19,512 nucleotides of DNA from JACQZU01 sp041908165 (GCA_041908165.1 JAYRFV010000034.1:1-19512); one strand, 5' to 3'; positions 1-8,033 are shown, numbered from the stretch's first letter. Numbers and translations: made by a program. Notes: generated from the sequence alone by a model not told the origin.

Positions 1-641
1 ATCACCGCCTCGCCGTCGCGGGTGACCGCCCGGTGGGTCTGGCCGATCGAGGCCGAGCCGAGCGGCACCGGGTCGATGTGCAGGAACAGCTCGTCGATGG
101 GCCGCTTCAGGTCCTTCTCGATGATCCGGCCGAGCACGTCCAGGGGCACCACCGGAAGCCGGTTCAGCAGGTGCTTCAGCTCGTCGGTGAGGCTGCGGGG
201 CAGCAGGTCCTCGCGCAGGCTGAGGATCTGGCCGAGCTTGATGTAGGTGGGGCCAAGCCGCTCGAGGCGGCGGCGCAGCTGCACCGGGAACGGCTGCCGG
301 CGCAGCTCCCGGTCCACGAACACCCGCGGCAGGGCGAACAGCCATAGCAGGAAATGCTTGAACCCCAGCGGCGCGCCTTCCTCGCGGCGCTGGGCCAGGA
401 GCGCGCCGAGGCCGCCGAACAGCAGCCCCAGGAAGTGCCGCTCGGTGACCAGCAGGCGCCGGATCAGCCCCTGCGGCCGGGTCACCCGCAGGATCTCGAA
501 GCCCCGGGCGCGGAGCATCTCCTCCGGGCCCAGGCCCGGAGCGACCTCCTCCGGTGCAGGATCCCCGGGGACGCAGGCGTCCGTCCCCGCCGTCGGCGGG
601 AGGTTCTCCGTTCCGGGTTCCGGCTCAGCGATTGCGCCCAT
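1..641 (-). CDS. ABC1/AarF/UbiB-family atypical kinase, N-terminal part (cut by left edge)
   Basis: Translating the minus strand from an ATG at 641 gives 213 codons that stay open to the window edge. The KxGQ signature of the ABC1/UbiB family is at residues 135-138, within LGPTYIKLGQILSLREDLLP. The Ala-rich nucleotide loop follows as GSASIGQ at 195-201. These motifs are diagnostic of this family of atypical kinase/ATPases, which support ubiquinone or other isoprenoid-quinone metabolism at the membrane. The catalytic core and any C-terminal membrane helices lie outside the window. The start at 641 has GAGGA just upstream and overlaps the end of the HMG-CoA reductase gene by 17 bp. A second in-frame ATG at 518 (GGAGG only 2 nt upstream) would shorten the N-terminus by 41 residues, so the start is uncertain. 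Overlap with the reductase suggests one transcript and translational coupling. The exact substrate cannot be told from this fragment. Confidence 0.88.
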   Translation of the reverse strand, partial: MGAIAEPEPGTENLPPTAGTDACVPGDPAPEEVAPGLGPEEMLRARGFEILRVTRPQGLIRRLLVTERHFLGLLFGGLGALLAQRREEGAPLGFKHFLLWLFALPRVFVDRELRRQPFPVQLRRRLERLGPTYIKLGQILSLREDLLPRSLTDELKHLLNRLPVVPLDVLGRIIEKDLKRPIDELFLHIDPVPLGSASIGQTHRAVTRDGEAV

Positions 642-2166
642 ATTCCTCGTGCGAGGATACCCACTCCAGCGACGAGATGGCGGCGCCGAGCGACACCTCG
701 CCGGCCAGCACCACCCCGGCGACGATCTCCGCCAGCTTGTTCACCTTGCCCTTGCCGACGCAACCCAGGGCCTGCAGGCACTCGTGCTGGGTCGGCAGGC
801 CGGTGCCGCCGCCGTGGGTGGCCACGATCAGCGACGGGATGGTGATCGAGATGTAGAGGTCCTTCTCCGGGGTCAGCTCGGTGTAGAGGATCCCCGATGA
901 GCCCTCGGCCACGTTGGCCACGTCCTGGCCGGTGGCGATGAACATGGCGGTGATGGCGTTGGGGCTGTGCGCGCCATTGTTGTTGGCGCCCGAAAGGATG
1001 GAGCCGACGTTGGCGACGCCCCAGTGGTAGGCCAGGCTCTCCGGCTCCACCCGCATGACCTCCATCAGCACCTCGCGCTTGATGACGCACTCGGCGGTGA
1101 CCCGCTTGCCGCGGGTGCGCATGACGTTGACCTGGGAGGCCTTCTTGTCGGTGGCGAGGTTCGATTCCAGGTAGAACCGGCGGATCGACTTGTTGTGCTC
1201 CAGGATCCAGCTGCAGGCGGCGAAGGTGGCCCGGCCCACCATGTTCTGGCCGGCGGCGTCGCCGGTGGTGAAGTTGAAGCGCAGGTAGGCGAACTTGGAG
1301 GCCAGGTAGGTGTCGATGTAGTCGAGCTTCCCGCTGCGGGTGGTGAGCTCGGCCTCGCGGCGGATGTCCGCCATGTTCTCGTCCACCCAGGCCCGGAAGG
1401 CGCGGGCATCGCGGGCGTTGTCGAAGATGAACACCGGCGCCCGCTGCATGTGGTCGCTCTGGACCGTGCAGTGGACCCCGCCGCTCAGGTTGAGCACCTT
1501 CATCCCTCGGTTGTAGGAGGCCACCAGGGTGCCCTCGCTGGTGGCCAGCGGGATCAGGAACTCCCCCTTGGCGTGCTCGCCATGGATCAGCAGGGGCCCG
1601 GCGAAGCCCAGGGGCACCTGGATCACGCCGGTGAAGTTCTCGATGTTGCCCTTGGTGGCCTCGGGGTCGAAGGAGTAGCGCTGGATGTGCTCGAACTTCG
1701 CACCGGTGAACTCCTCGACGTACCGGCGCCGGGTCTCGATGATGTCCGGCGCGTAGTTGTCGGTCTTCGAGTAGGGCACCGACGCGGCGGCGGTCTTGGG
1801 GGTCGAGGTGTGGTCCTCCACCTTGATGTGCAGCTTGCCCAGGCCCTGCACCTCGAAATTGATCTCCAGCGCGTGCATGCCGTCCACCAGCTTCTTGCCG
1901 AGGGCGCGGAACTGGGCCACCTGCTTCAGCGGGAAGCTGTGCGGCCGGTCCGGGCTGATCTCGGTGGCCGGCCGCCAGCGGCCGTCGCCCAGTTCCACCT
2001 CCAGGTCGTCGGCGCCGAGTTCGAGCGGTCCGATGCGGACCTTGGGAAGGCGGGTGAGGACCACGTCGTTGAGCCGGTTCTTGAGGCTGAAGGACACGCC
2101 TTCCGGGGAATTGCGCAGAGAGCCGAAGGTGTAGAGCCTCCGGAGCAGGAGCTGGGGCACCATCAT
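625..2166 (-). CDS. Hydroxymethylglutaryl-CoA reductase, class I-like, with N-terminal extension
   Basis: A 513-residue protein whose C-terminal ~370 residues match HMG-CoA reductase, which reduces HMG-CoA to mevalonate for isoprenoid synthesis. Catalytic residues can be placed by motif: Glu211 in EGTLVAS, the lysine in the DKK motif at 340-342, Asp415 in GQDVANVAE and His506 near the C-terminus. The cofactor loop GDAAGQNM is at 302-309, where class I enzymes usually read GDAMGMNM. There is no N-terminal membrane domain. Instead residues 1-140 form a soluble extension I do not recognise. The first of two adjacent ATGs was chosen because AGGA lies about 9-10 nt upstream. The gene overlaps the downstream UbiB-family gene by 17 bp and is divergent from an aldehyde dehydrogenase. 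No other mevalonate-pathway gene is in the window. Family assignment is strong; the pathway role is inferred. Confidence 0.93.
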   Translation of the reverse strand: MMVPQLLLRRLYTFGSLRNSPEGVSFSLKNRLNDVVLTRLPKVRIGPLELGADDLEVELGDGRWRPATEISPDRPHSFPLKQVAQFRALGKKLVDGMHALEINFEVQGLGKLHIKVEDHTSTPKTAAASVPYSKTDNYAPDIIETRRRYVEEFTGAKFEHIQRYSFDPEATKGNIENFTGVIQVPLGFAGPLLIHGEHAKGEFLIPLATSEGTLVASYNRGMKVLNLSGGVHCTVQSDHMQRAPVFIFDNARDARAFRAWVDENMADIRREAELTTRSGKLDYIDTYLASKFAYLRFNFTTGDAAGQNMVGRATFAACSWILEHNKSIRRFYLESNLATDKKASQVNVMRTRGKRVTAECVIKREVLMEVMRVEPESLAYHWGVANVGSILSGANNNGAHSPNAITAMFIATGQDVANVAEGSSGILYTELTPEKDLYISITIPSLIVATHGGGTGLPTQHECLQALGCVGKGKVNKLAEIVAGVVLAGEVSLGAAISSLEWVSSHEEYGRNR

Positions 2167-2244
2167 GGATCGATCCTTGGAGTGGGTTCCCTAACTGTGT
2201 CATCGCCCGCCCCTCGGCGCCATGCTCTAATCCTTGCAGTCGCC

Positions 2245-3642
2245 ATGGACTTTCCCGACCCAACAGCCCTCTTTGCCGCGCAGGAGCCCCGGCGCTGGAC
2301 GCTCGGCGAGGAGGGTCCAGCCGCCCGCCAGGCCCGCCTGCTGCGCCTGAAGACCCTGCTGGAACAGCGGCGGGAGGCCTTCCTGGAGGCGCTCGGCTCG
2401 GACCTGGGCAAGCCCGCGGCGGAGGCCCACCTCACCGAGTTCCACACGGTGATGGAGGAGCTCAACCACGCCCTGCGCCACCTGCCGCGCTGGATGCGGC
2501 CGCGGCGGGCGGCGACGCCCCTCAGCATGGCCGGGACCCGCAGCTTCGTCCTGCCGGAGCCGAAGGGCCGGGTGCTGATCCTGGCCCCCTGGAACTACCC
2601 CTGCTACCTGCTGCTGGCCCCCCTGGTGGCGGCCATCGCCGCAGGCAACGCGGTGATCCTCAAGCCTTCGGAAAAGGCGCCGGCCAGCGAGGCCTTCCTG
2701 GCGGCCCTAATCCGCGACGCCTTCCCCCCCGAGGAGGTGGCCCTGGTCACCGGCGGGCCCGAGGTGGCCGCGGCCCTGCTGGAACTTCCTTTCGACCACA
2801 TCTTCTTCACCGGCTCGACCCGGGTGGGGAAGCTGGTGATGGCCGCCGCCGCCCGCCACCTTGCCGGCGTCACCCTCGAGCTGGGCGGCAAGAGCCCGGC
2901 CCTGCTGACCGCGAAGGCCGATCTCCAGGGTGCCGCCCGACGTCTTGCCTGGGCCAAGTTCGTGAACGCCGGCCAGACCTGTGTCGCCCCGGACTACGTG
3001 CTGGTTCCGGCCTCGCAGGTGGAGCCCTTCCTCGCCGCGCTCACCGCGGAGATCCGCGCGCTCTTCGGCGACCGGCCCCTGGAGGGCCGCAGCTATGCCC
3101 GGATCATCGACGCCGCCGCCTTCGCCCGGCAGAAGGCCCTGCTGGCGGGCACCCGCGGCCGCCTCGTCATCGGCGGCGGCCTGGACGAGGCCAGCCGCGG
3201 CCTGGAGCCGACGGTGCTGCGCGACGTCCCGGCCGACGACCCGCTGCTGCAGGAGGAGATCTTCGGCCCGATCCTGCCGGTGGTGGCCTACGCCGACCGC
3301 GAGGCGGCCCTGGCCTTCCTGCGCGAGCGCGGCGACCCCCTGGCCAGCTACCTGTTCACCGCAGACCGGAGGGAGGCCGCCGACTGGATCCGCGCCACCC
3401 GCGCCGGCGGCACCGTGGTCAACCACGCCGTCATCCACCTCGGCAACCCCAACCTGCCCTTCGGCGGCCGCGGCGCCTCCGGCCTGGGCGCCTACCACGG
3501 CGTCCACGGCTTCGACGCCTTCAGCCACCTCCGCGCCATCGTCGAACTGCGCTGGCTGGACACCCTGGCCTTCTACTTCCCCCCCTACACCGGACGCCTG
3601 AAAGCCCTCGCCTTCCGGCTGCTGCGCTGGCTGGAGCGTTAG
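2245..3642 (+). CDS. NAD(P)-dependent aldehyde dehydrogenase, ALDH3-like
   Basis: 465 residues when started at the ATG at 2245; the reading frame is open further upstream only because it runs antisense to the HMG-CoA reductase gene. It oxidises aldehydes to acids. The pattern is typical of aldehyde dehydrogenases: APWNYP (114-119) and AAGNAVILKPSE (132-143) in the cofactor domain, FTGSTRVGK (188-196), general-base Glu212 in LELGGKSP and nucleophile Cys246 in NAGQTCVAPDYV. The short length and the late PFGGRGASGLGAYHG motif fit the class 3 (fatty or aromatic aldehyde) branch, which lacks the longer N-terminus of other classes. No clear Shine-Dalgarno precedes the start. It diverges from the HMG-CoA reductase gene across 78 bp and converges on the glycosyltransferase gene with 13 bp between stops. 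The physiological substrate cannot be inferred. Confidence 0.93.
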   Translation: MDFPDPTALFAAQEPRRWTLGEEGPAARQARLLRLKTLLEQRREAFLEALGSDLGKPAAEAHLTEFHTVMEELNHALRHLPRWMRPRRAATPLSMAGTRSFVLPEPKGRVLILAPWNYPCYLLLAPLVAAIAAGNAVILKPSEKAPASEAFLAALIRDAFPPEEVALVTGGPEVAAALLELPFDHIFFTGSTRVGKLVMAAAARHLAGVTLELGGKSPALLTAKADLQGAARRLAWAKFVNAGQTCVAPDYVLVPASQVEPFLAALTAEIRALFGDRPLEGRSYARIIDAAAFARQKALLAGTRGRLVIGGGLDEASRGLEPTVLRDVPADDPLLQEEIFGPILPVVAYADREAALAFLRERGDPLASYLFTADRREAADWIRATRAGGTVVNHAVIHLGNPNLPFGGRGASGLGAYHGVHGFDAFSHLRAIVELRWLDTLAFYFPPYTGRLKALAFRLLRWLER

Positions 3643-3655
3643 GGGCTCTCCCGGT

Positions 3656-5182
3656 TCAGGGGTAAAGCGCCCGAAGGGAGGTTTCCACCCTTGCGAGCAC
3701 CTTCGCCCATTCGCGGTCGGGCCCCTGGCGGATCAGCCGCAGGCTCGGGTACCAGGGCGAATCCTCGCGTTCCAGCATCCAGCGCCAGTCGGGGACGTGG
3801 GGCAGCAGCAGCCAGGTCGGCACGCCCATGGCTCCGGCCAGGTGGACCAAGGAGGTGTCCACCGTGACCAGCAGGTCCAGACTGGCCAGCACCCCCGCGG
3901 TGTCCTCGAAGGTCCGGATTCCCGGTCCGGCCTGGAACAGGCCCGGCAGGAGGGCCGTTTCCTCCGCCGAAGGAGGCACCTGGAGGCCGACCCAGCCCAC
4001 TCCGGGAAGGTCCAGCAGGCGGCCGAGCAGCGAGGCCTGGACGGACCGGTTCCGATCGTTGGGATGGCGGGGATTGCCCCGCCAGCAGATGCCCACGCGG
4101 GGGCGCGGAGGGAGCTTCCGGTCCCAGGGGTCGGCCGACCCGGGCGCTGCCGCCAGGTAGGGGCCCGGCTTCGGCCCCTCGGGTCCCAGCCCCAGCAGGT
4201 GCCCCAGGCTGGTCATGGAGGCGTGGAAATCCGTGGGCGGCGCAGGGCTCGAGAGGCCGACGACCGTCCGGTCGCCCGGCAGCTGGCGGAGCAGGTCCAC
4301 CAGGGCGTCCTGGACCCAGACCAGCACCGGGCCGCCCCCCAGGGCCGGGAGGTAGCGGGCGAAGTGCAGGGCGTCCCCCAGGCCCTGTTCGTTGTAGACC
4401 AGCAGGGACCGGCCGCGAAGGGGCTCGCCTTGCCAGGGGCGTCCCGGGAGCTGCCGCTGGAGCCGGCCGTCCTCCTCCCGCTGCAGCCGCCACTCGAATT
4501 CCCGCAGCCCCTCCTCCCAGCGGCCCTGGAGCAGGAGGGCCTCGGCCAGCCCGACGTGCCCGTTCACGTTGCCCGGATCCAGGGCCAGGACCGTCCGGAA
4601 GGCCGATTCGGCCGCGCCAGGCCGGTTGACGGCGAGCAGCGCCACGCCCAGGTTCCGGTGGGTGTTCAGGTCCTCGGGATAGCCCCGGGCAGTTTGGGAG
4701 AAATGCCGGACGGCCTCCTCGCGCCGGCCGGCATCGAGCAGGGCATTGCCGTAGGCCAGGGCCAGGCCGAGGTCGCCGGGATCGAGTTGCAGGGCCCGCC
4801 CGGAGTGTTCCAGGGCCTCCTCGGGTCGGCCCTCGGCCCGCAGGGCCAGGGAGAGGTTGTGCAGCGTCCCCGGCGCATTCGGATTCAGGCGCAGAGCCCG
4901 CTGCAGCGCGACGGTCGCCTCCGCGTTGCGCTGCAGCTTGCGCAGGACCACGCCGAGGTTGTTCCAGGCGGCGGCCAGGCCCGGGTTGAGCCGGACCGCC
5001 TGGTCGAGGTGCCGCGCCGCGGCCTCCAGGTCGCCGCGGCCGTGCAGGAGGATCCCCAGGTTGCAGTGGGCCTCGGGAAGCGCAGGGTCCTGCGCCAGCG
5101 CCTCGCGGTACCCGGCCTCCGCGCGCGGAAGGTCGCCGGACTGGTGGAAGCGCACCGCCTGGAGGAGGGCCTGGGGGATCAC
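3656..5182 (-). CDS. TPR-repeat glycosyltransferase (GT9/GT41-like C-terminal domain)
   Basis: 508 residues from a GTG at 5182 that overlaps the upstream aminotransferase stop as GTGA; a longer reading frame exists but its extra 31 residues are low-complexity and antisense-like. Residues 1-235 are about seven tetratricopeptide repeats, with recurring A..LG.LL...G...EA...... ..L.P patterns. From about 258 the chain becomes a glycosyltransferase-like domain. Visible motifs are NEQGLGDALHFARYLP (264-279), VGICWRGN (363-370), a His-Asn-Asp-Arg-Ser region (373-380) and VDTSLVHLAGAMGVPTWLLLP (441-461). The same architecture occurs in bacterial TPR proteins proposed to transfer sugars to proteins or surface glycans. 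There is no signal peptide or membrane helix, so it is probably cytoplasmic. Coupling to the aminotransferase suggests a shared glycan task. Donor and acceptor are unknown. Confidence 0.87.
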   Translation of the reverse strand: MIPQALLQAVRFHQSGDLPRAEAGYREALAQDPALPEAHCNLGILLHGRGDLEAAARHLDQAVRLNPGLAAAWNNLGVVLRKLQRNAEATVALQRALRLNPNAPGTLHNLSLALRAEGRPEEALEHSGRALQLDPGDLGLALAYGNALLDAGRREEAVRHFSQTARGYPEDLNTHRNLGVALLAVNRPGAAESAFRTVLALDPGNVNGHVGLAEALLLQGRWEEGLREFEWRLQREEDGRLQRQLPGRPWQGEPLRGRSLLVYNEQGLGDALHFARYLPALGGGPVLVWVQDALVDLLRQLPGDRTVVGLSSPAPPTDFHASMTSLGHLLGLGPEGPKPGPYLAAAPGSADPWDRKLPPRPRVGICWRGNPRHPNDRNRSVQASLLGRLLDLPGVGWVGLQVPPSAEETALLPGLFQAGPGIRTFEDTAGVLASLDLLVTVDTSLVHLAGAMGVPTWLLLPHVPDWRWMLEREDSPWYPSLRLIRQGPDREWAKVLARVETSLRALYP

Positions 5183-6393
5183 ACCACCACCCGGTTCGCC
5201 GACCGGGCCCGGGCGATCACCTGCTTGATCGCCGCCACCACCTGGTCCTGGTCCGCCTCGGCGAGCCCCGGCCACAGCGGCAGGCTGCAGAGGCGGTCGC
5301 CGCTCCAGTCGGTGTGCGGCAGGCCCTCCTCCGGCAGCGCGCCGGGCCGGGCCCCGTAGAAGTCCCGGTAGAAGCTGTGCTGGTGGGCGGGCCGGTAGTG
5401 GATGCCGGTGCCGATGTTCTCCGCCTTCAGCGCCTGCACGAAGGCGTCGCGGTCGAGGCCGGCCTTCTCCGGCCGGATCCGGGCCACGAACAGGTGGAAG
5501 CAGTGGCCGTGGTCGGCATCGCCGTCCCAGGGCAGCTCGAACTCGTCCATCCCGGCGAACAGTTCGAAGTAGCGCCGGAACAGCTCGCCACGGCGCGCAT
5601 TGAAGGCGTCCAGCTTCCTGATCTGGTGCAGGCCGATCGCCGCCTGCAGGTCCATGAAATTGGCCTTGCGCGCAGGTTCCTGGACATCGATGTGGACGCT
5701 GCCCTCCTTGCTCTGCCGCTTCCAGGCGTCCTTCTCGATGCCGTGGAAGCGCAGCCGCTGGATACGCGGGAGGAACCGTTCGTCGTGGAAGGCGATGCCG
5801 CCGCCTTCGCCGGTGGTGAGGTTCTTGTTGGGGTGGAAGCTGTAGACGCTCATCACCGAGCGCGGGTCGCTGCCGATCCTCCGGCCCTTGTAGCGGGCGC
5901 CCATGGCCTGGGCCGCGTCCTCAACCACCCAGAGGCCGTGCCTCCCGGCCACCGCCCACACCGCGTCCATCGGGCACGGCAGGCCGGTGAGGTGGACCGG
6001 GATGATGCCCACGGTGCGCGGGGTGATGGCCGCCTCCAGCCGCGCCGGGTCCAGGTTCATGGTCTTCGGGTCGATGTCCACCAGCACCGGCACGCCACCC
6101 TGCAGGATCACCGTGCTGAGGGTGCTGACCCAGGTCAGCGAGGTGGTGATCACCTCGTCGCCGGGCTTCAGGCCCAGGCACTGCAGGGTGATCTCCTGGG
6201 CGGTGGTGGCGCTGTTCATCACCAGGCAGTGCGGCACACCGTTGTACGCCTGCAGTTCCGCCTCGAACCGCGCCGCCTTCGGCCCGGTGGTGATCCACCC
6301 CGAGTGGATGGAGTCGATGATCTCCTCGATCTCCTCCTGACCGAGCACCGGCCGCGTGAACGGCAGGAACGACTCGCGGCGCACGTAGCTCAT
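5179..6393 (-). CDS. DegT/DnrJ/EryC1/StrS aminotransferase
   Basis: A 404-residue PLP enzyme of the family that aminates keto-sugars attached to nucleotides. The Schiff-base lysine is Lys190 in SFHPNKNLTTGEGGG, and Asp159 in VVEDAAQAMGA fits the residue that contacts the PLP ring nitrogen. The N-terminal FTRPVLGQEEIEEIIDSIHSGWITTGP and C-terminal GIHYRPAHQHSFYRD blocks are also typical. The ATG at 6393 is preceded by GGAG with about 7 nt spacing and is preferred over an upstream in-frame start whose 34 extra residues do not resemble the family. The stop overlaps the start of the TPR-glycosyltransferase by 4 bp, so the two are probably co-translated. Likely role: making an amino sugar for surface polysaccharide or protein glycosylation. 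The sugar cannot be predicted. Confidence 0.94.
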   Translation of the reverse strand: MSYVRRESFLPFTRPVLGQEEIEEIIDSIHSGWITTGPKAARFEAELQAYNGVPHCLVMNSATTAQEITLQCLGLKPGDEVITTSLTWVSTLSTVILQGGVPVLVDIDPKTMNLDPARLEAAITPRTVGIIPVHLTGLPCPMDAVWAVAGRHGLWVVEDAAQAMGARYKGRRIGSDPRSVMSVYSFHPNKNLTTGEGGGIAFHDERFLPRIQRLRFHGIEKDAWKRQSKEGSVHIDVQEPARKANFMDLQAAIGLHQIRKLDAFNARRGELFRRYFELFAGMDEFELPWDGDADHGHCFHLFVARIRPEKAGLDRDAFVQALKAENIGTGIHYRPAHQHSFYRDFYGARPGALPEEGLPHTDWSGDRLCSLPLWPGLAEADQDQVVAAIKQVIARARSANRVVV

Positions 6394-6423
6394 CGGCCAC
6401 TCCAACAGCAGACAACCCACGCC

Positions 6424-6456
6424 AATTGTCGACTGCCCGCCCCCCGATTGTCGAAC
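6424..6456 (-). promoter_or_regulatory. Candidate promoter/operator upstream of the aminotransferase
   Basis: Two identical 8-mers (ATTGTCGA on the plus strand, TCGACAAT on the minus) lie at 6425-6432 and 6447-6454. They are 22 bp apart start to start, about two helical turns, in the short AT-richer patch 30-60 bp before the aminotransferase ATG. Such spacing could suit a dimeric regulator. Alternatively TCGACA and GACAAT could act as weak -35 and -10 boxes with an 18-nt spacer. Both readings are inference from position and repetition alone. Confidence 0.3.
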
Positions 6457-6485
6457 CCGGCGCTCCCCGATGCCCTGCGCGGCGT

Positions 6486-6610
6486 GGGGGTGCACGCGCA
6501 GCGCGGAACCCCCGCGGAGCCGCAGGCGAGGGACCGGCTGAGCCGGTCCCGAAGCGCGGGGGTGCGGGGGTCACAGGCGCAGCGGTCGACCCCCGCGGAA
6601 CATCAGGCGA
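6486..6610. repeat. Imperfect ~81-bp tandem repeat overlapping the stop of the soluble histidine kinase
   Basis: Copy 1 spans 6486-6529 and copy 2 spans 6566-6610. Both run GGGGGT, then GCGCAGCG, then ACCCCCGCGGA, then CAGGCGA, and the last three blocks are offset by exactly 81 bp. Copy 2 includes the stop codon (6603-6605) and the final codons of the histidine kinase gene. The stretch between the copies holds a perfect palindrome described separately. Nothing here looks protein-coding. It resembles REP/BIME-like intergenic repeats in having nested GC palindromes, but membership of a dispersed family cannot be tested from this window. Confidence 0.7.
6508..6563. repeat. Nested palindrome (REP-like or terminator-like hairpin)
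   Basis: An inner perfect 9-bp inverted repeat GGGACCGGC / GCCGGTCCC (6530-6538 and 6542-6550) has a 3-nt loop. It sits inside an outer perfect 9-bp inverted repeat ACCCCCGCG / CGCGGGGGT (6508-6516 and 6555-6563). It is downstream of the histidine kinase stop on the minus strand and could fold in RNA or as a DNA cruciform. No run of T follows on the minus strand, so it is not a canonical intrinsic terminator, although RNA stabilisation or Rho-linked ending is possible. Confidence 0.65.
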
Positions 6611-8033
6611 TCTGCACCTGCAGGATCATGGTGGTGCCCTTGCCGTTGCCCTCGCTGAACAGGTCGATGGTGCCGCCCATCATCTCCATCAGGTGCTTGC
6701 AGATCACCAGGCCCAGCCCGGTGCCGCCGTACTCGCGCGCGTGCCCGCCCTCGGCCTGGACGAACTTCTGGAAGAGGTTCTTCTGGGCCTCCGGGCTGAT
6801 GCCGATGCCGGTGTCGATCACCTGGATGAGGATCTTTCCGGGGAGCCGCTCGACCGCCAGCCGGACGCTGCCGTCCTTGGTGAACTTGAAGGCGTTCGAG
6901 AGGAGGTTGAGCAGGACCTGCTTCAGCCGGTAGGGGTCCACCAGGACCTCGGGCAGCTCCTGCAGGCCCATCGGCCAGATGGTGGCCACGCCCGGCCGCT
7001 TCGGGTAGCCCTCGGCGATCTGGTGGACCTCGTCCATCAGCACCGCGAGGCTGAACGGCTCGGGGTGGATCTCCAGGCGGCCGCTCTCGATCTTGGCCAG
7101 GTCCAGGATGTCGTTGAGCAGGTCCAGCAGGTGCTGCCCGCTGACGTAGCTGTCCTGCAGCAGCTGCCGCATCTCGGCGTCGTCCTCGTAGAGCCCGTCG
7201 ATCACCAGGCGCGTGAAGCCCAGGATGCCGGTGAGGGGGGTCCGCAGCTCGTGGCTGGTGAGGGCCAGGAACTCGCTCTTGAAGCGGTCCGCCTCGCGCA
7301 GGGCGCTGTTGGCGGCCTCGAGCTCCACCGCCTGCCGCTGCAGCTTGTCGCGCTGCTCCTGCAGGTCGCGGAACAGCCAGGCATTGTAGAGGCTGGAGGC
7401 GGCCTGCTTGCGGAGCAGCGCCAGCGAGTCCTTCTCGGACTCGTCCAGCTTCTTCTTCGGATCCACCGCGAGCACGGCGAAGCCCATCAGGAGCAGCTGG
7501 TACTCGAAGGGCACGAAGTAGAAGGCCGAGCCGTCGCTGCCCTTGATGGCCTCGAGGGACCGGGGCAGCGCCCCCGCTTCCAGCCACTGGTTCTGGAACA
7601 GCATCAGCGGGTGGTTCGGGAACGGGTTGGGCATGGGCAGCTTGAGCCCGTCCCAGGTGCTGCGCGGCAGCCCGTGGGCGGAACGCACCATGAACACGCC
7701 GCCGGCGTCCTCCATGACCCAGACCGCGCAGCGGCGGGCCCCGAACTCCTGGACGAAGACCTCCTGCAGCGACTGGGCCAGCTGGACCATCTTCGGCGTG
7801 GCCGCCAGGATCTCGGCGAGGTGCTGGAGCACGCCCATCTGGTGGGTGCGGCGCCCGAGCTGCACGCGGAGGTCCTTGGCCTCCTGCGCCAGCTGGCCCA
7901 CCTGCCGCTGCGCCTGCAGCAGTTCGGCCAGGACCTCGGCGCCCGCCTGCCGCTGCGGCGGCTGCGGGTGGAGGCCCGGCCCGAGGGCGCGCGGAGGGCC
8001 CTGGGGCGGATTCCCGGGGGGGACCGAGCTCAT
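6603..8033 (-). CDS. Soluble sensor histidine kinase with GAF-like domain
   Basis: 476 residues from the ATG at 8033, chosen because GGAGGGG lies about 4-8 nt upstream; longer in-frame starts lack this. Residues 1-30 are Pro/Gly-rich. A short coiled segment (32-60) leads into a GAF-like sensor region (about 65-215), followed by a second coiled linker (220-250). The HisKA phosphoacceptor is His261 in SHELRTPL. The ATPase domain shows the N box around Asn376-Asn380 (NLLSNAFKF), the G1 box DTGIGI (407-412) and the G2 box GGTGLGL (436-442). There is no membrane helix or signal peptide, so it senses a cytoplasmic signal and autophosphorylates to feed a response regulator. None is adjacent, so the partner is probably encoded elsewhere. 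A second kinase gene diverges from it. The GAF call rests on general pattern rather than a specific motif. Confidence 0.92.
   Translation of the reverse strand: MSSVPPGNPPQGPPRALGPGLHPQPPQRQAGAEVLAELLQAQRQVGQLAQEAKDLRVQLGRRTHQMGVLQHLAEILAATPKMVQLAQSLQEVFVQEFGARRCAVWVMEDAGGVFMVRSAHGLPRSTWDGLKLPMPNPFPNHPLMLFQNQWLEAGALPRSLEAIKGSDGSAFYFVPFEYQLLLMGFAVLAVDPKKKLDESEKDSLALLRKQAASSLYNAWLFRDLQEQRDKLQRQAVELEAANSALREADRFKSEFLALTSHELRTPLTGILGFTRLVIDGLYEDDAEMRQLLQDSYVSGQHLLDLLNDILDLAKIESGRLEIHPEPFSLAVLMDEVHQIAEGYPKRPGVATIWPMGLQELPEVLVDPYRLKQVLLNLLSNAFKFTKDGSVRLAVERLPGKILIQVIDTGIGISPEAQKNLFQKFVQAEGGHAREYGGTGLGLVICKHLMEMMGGTIDLFSEGNGKGTTMILQVQIA

Noticed and set aside
967..2244. N-terminal 426-residue extension of the aldehyde dehydrogenase frame
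   Set aside because: It lies entirely antisense to HMG-CoA reductase and its divergent spacer; the family start fits the ATG at 2245.
482..2263. A 593-codon minus-strand frame overlapping HMG-CoA reductase
   Set aside because: Different frame from the enzyme, Arg/Gly/Pro/His-rich, no motifs; a shadow.
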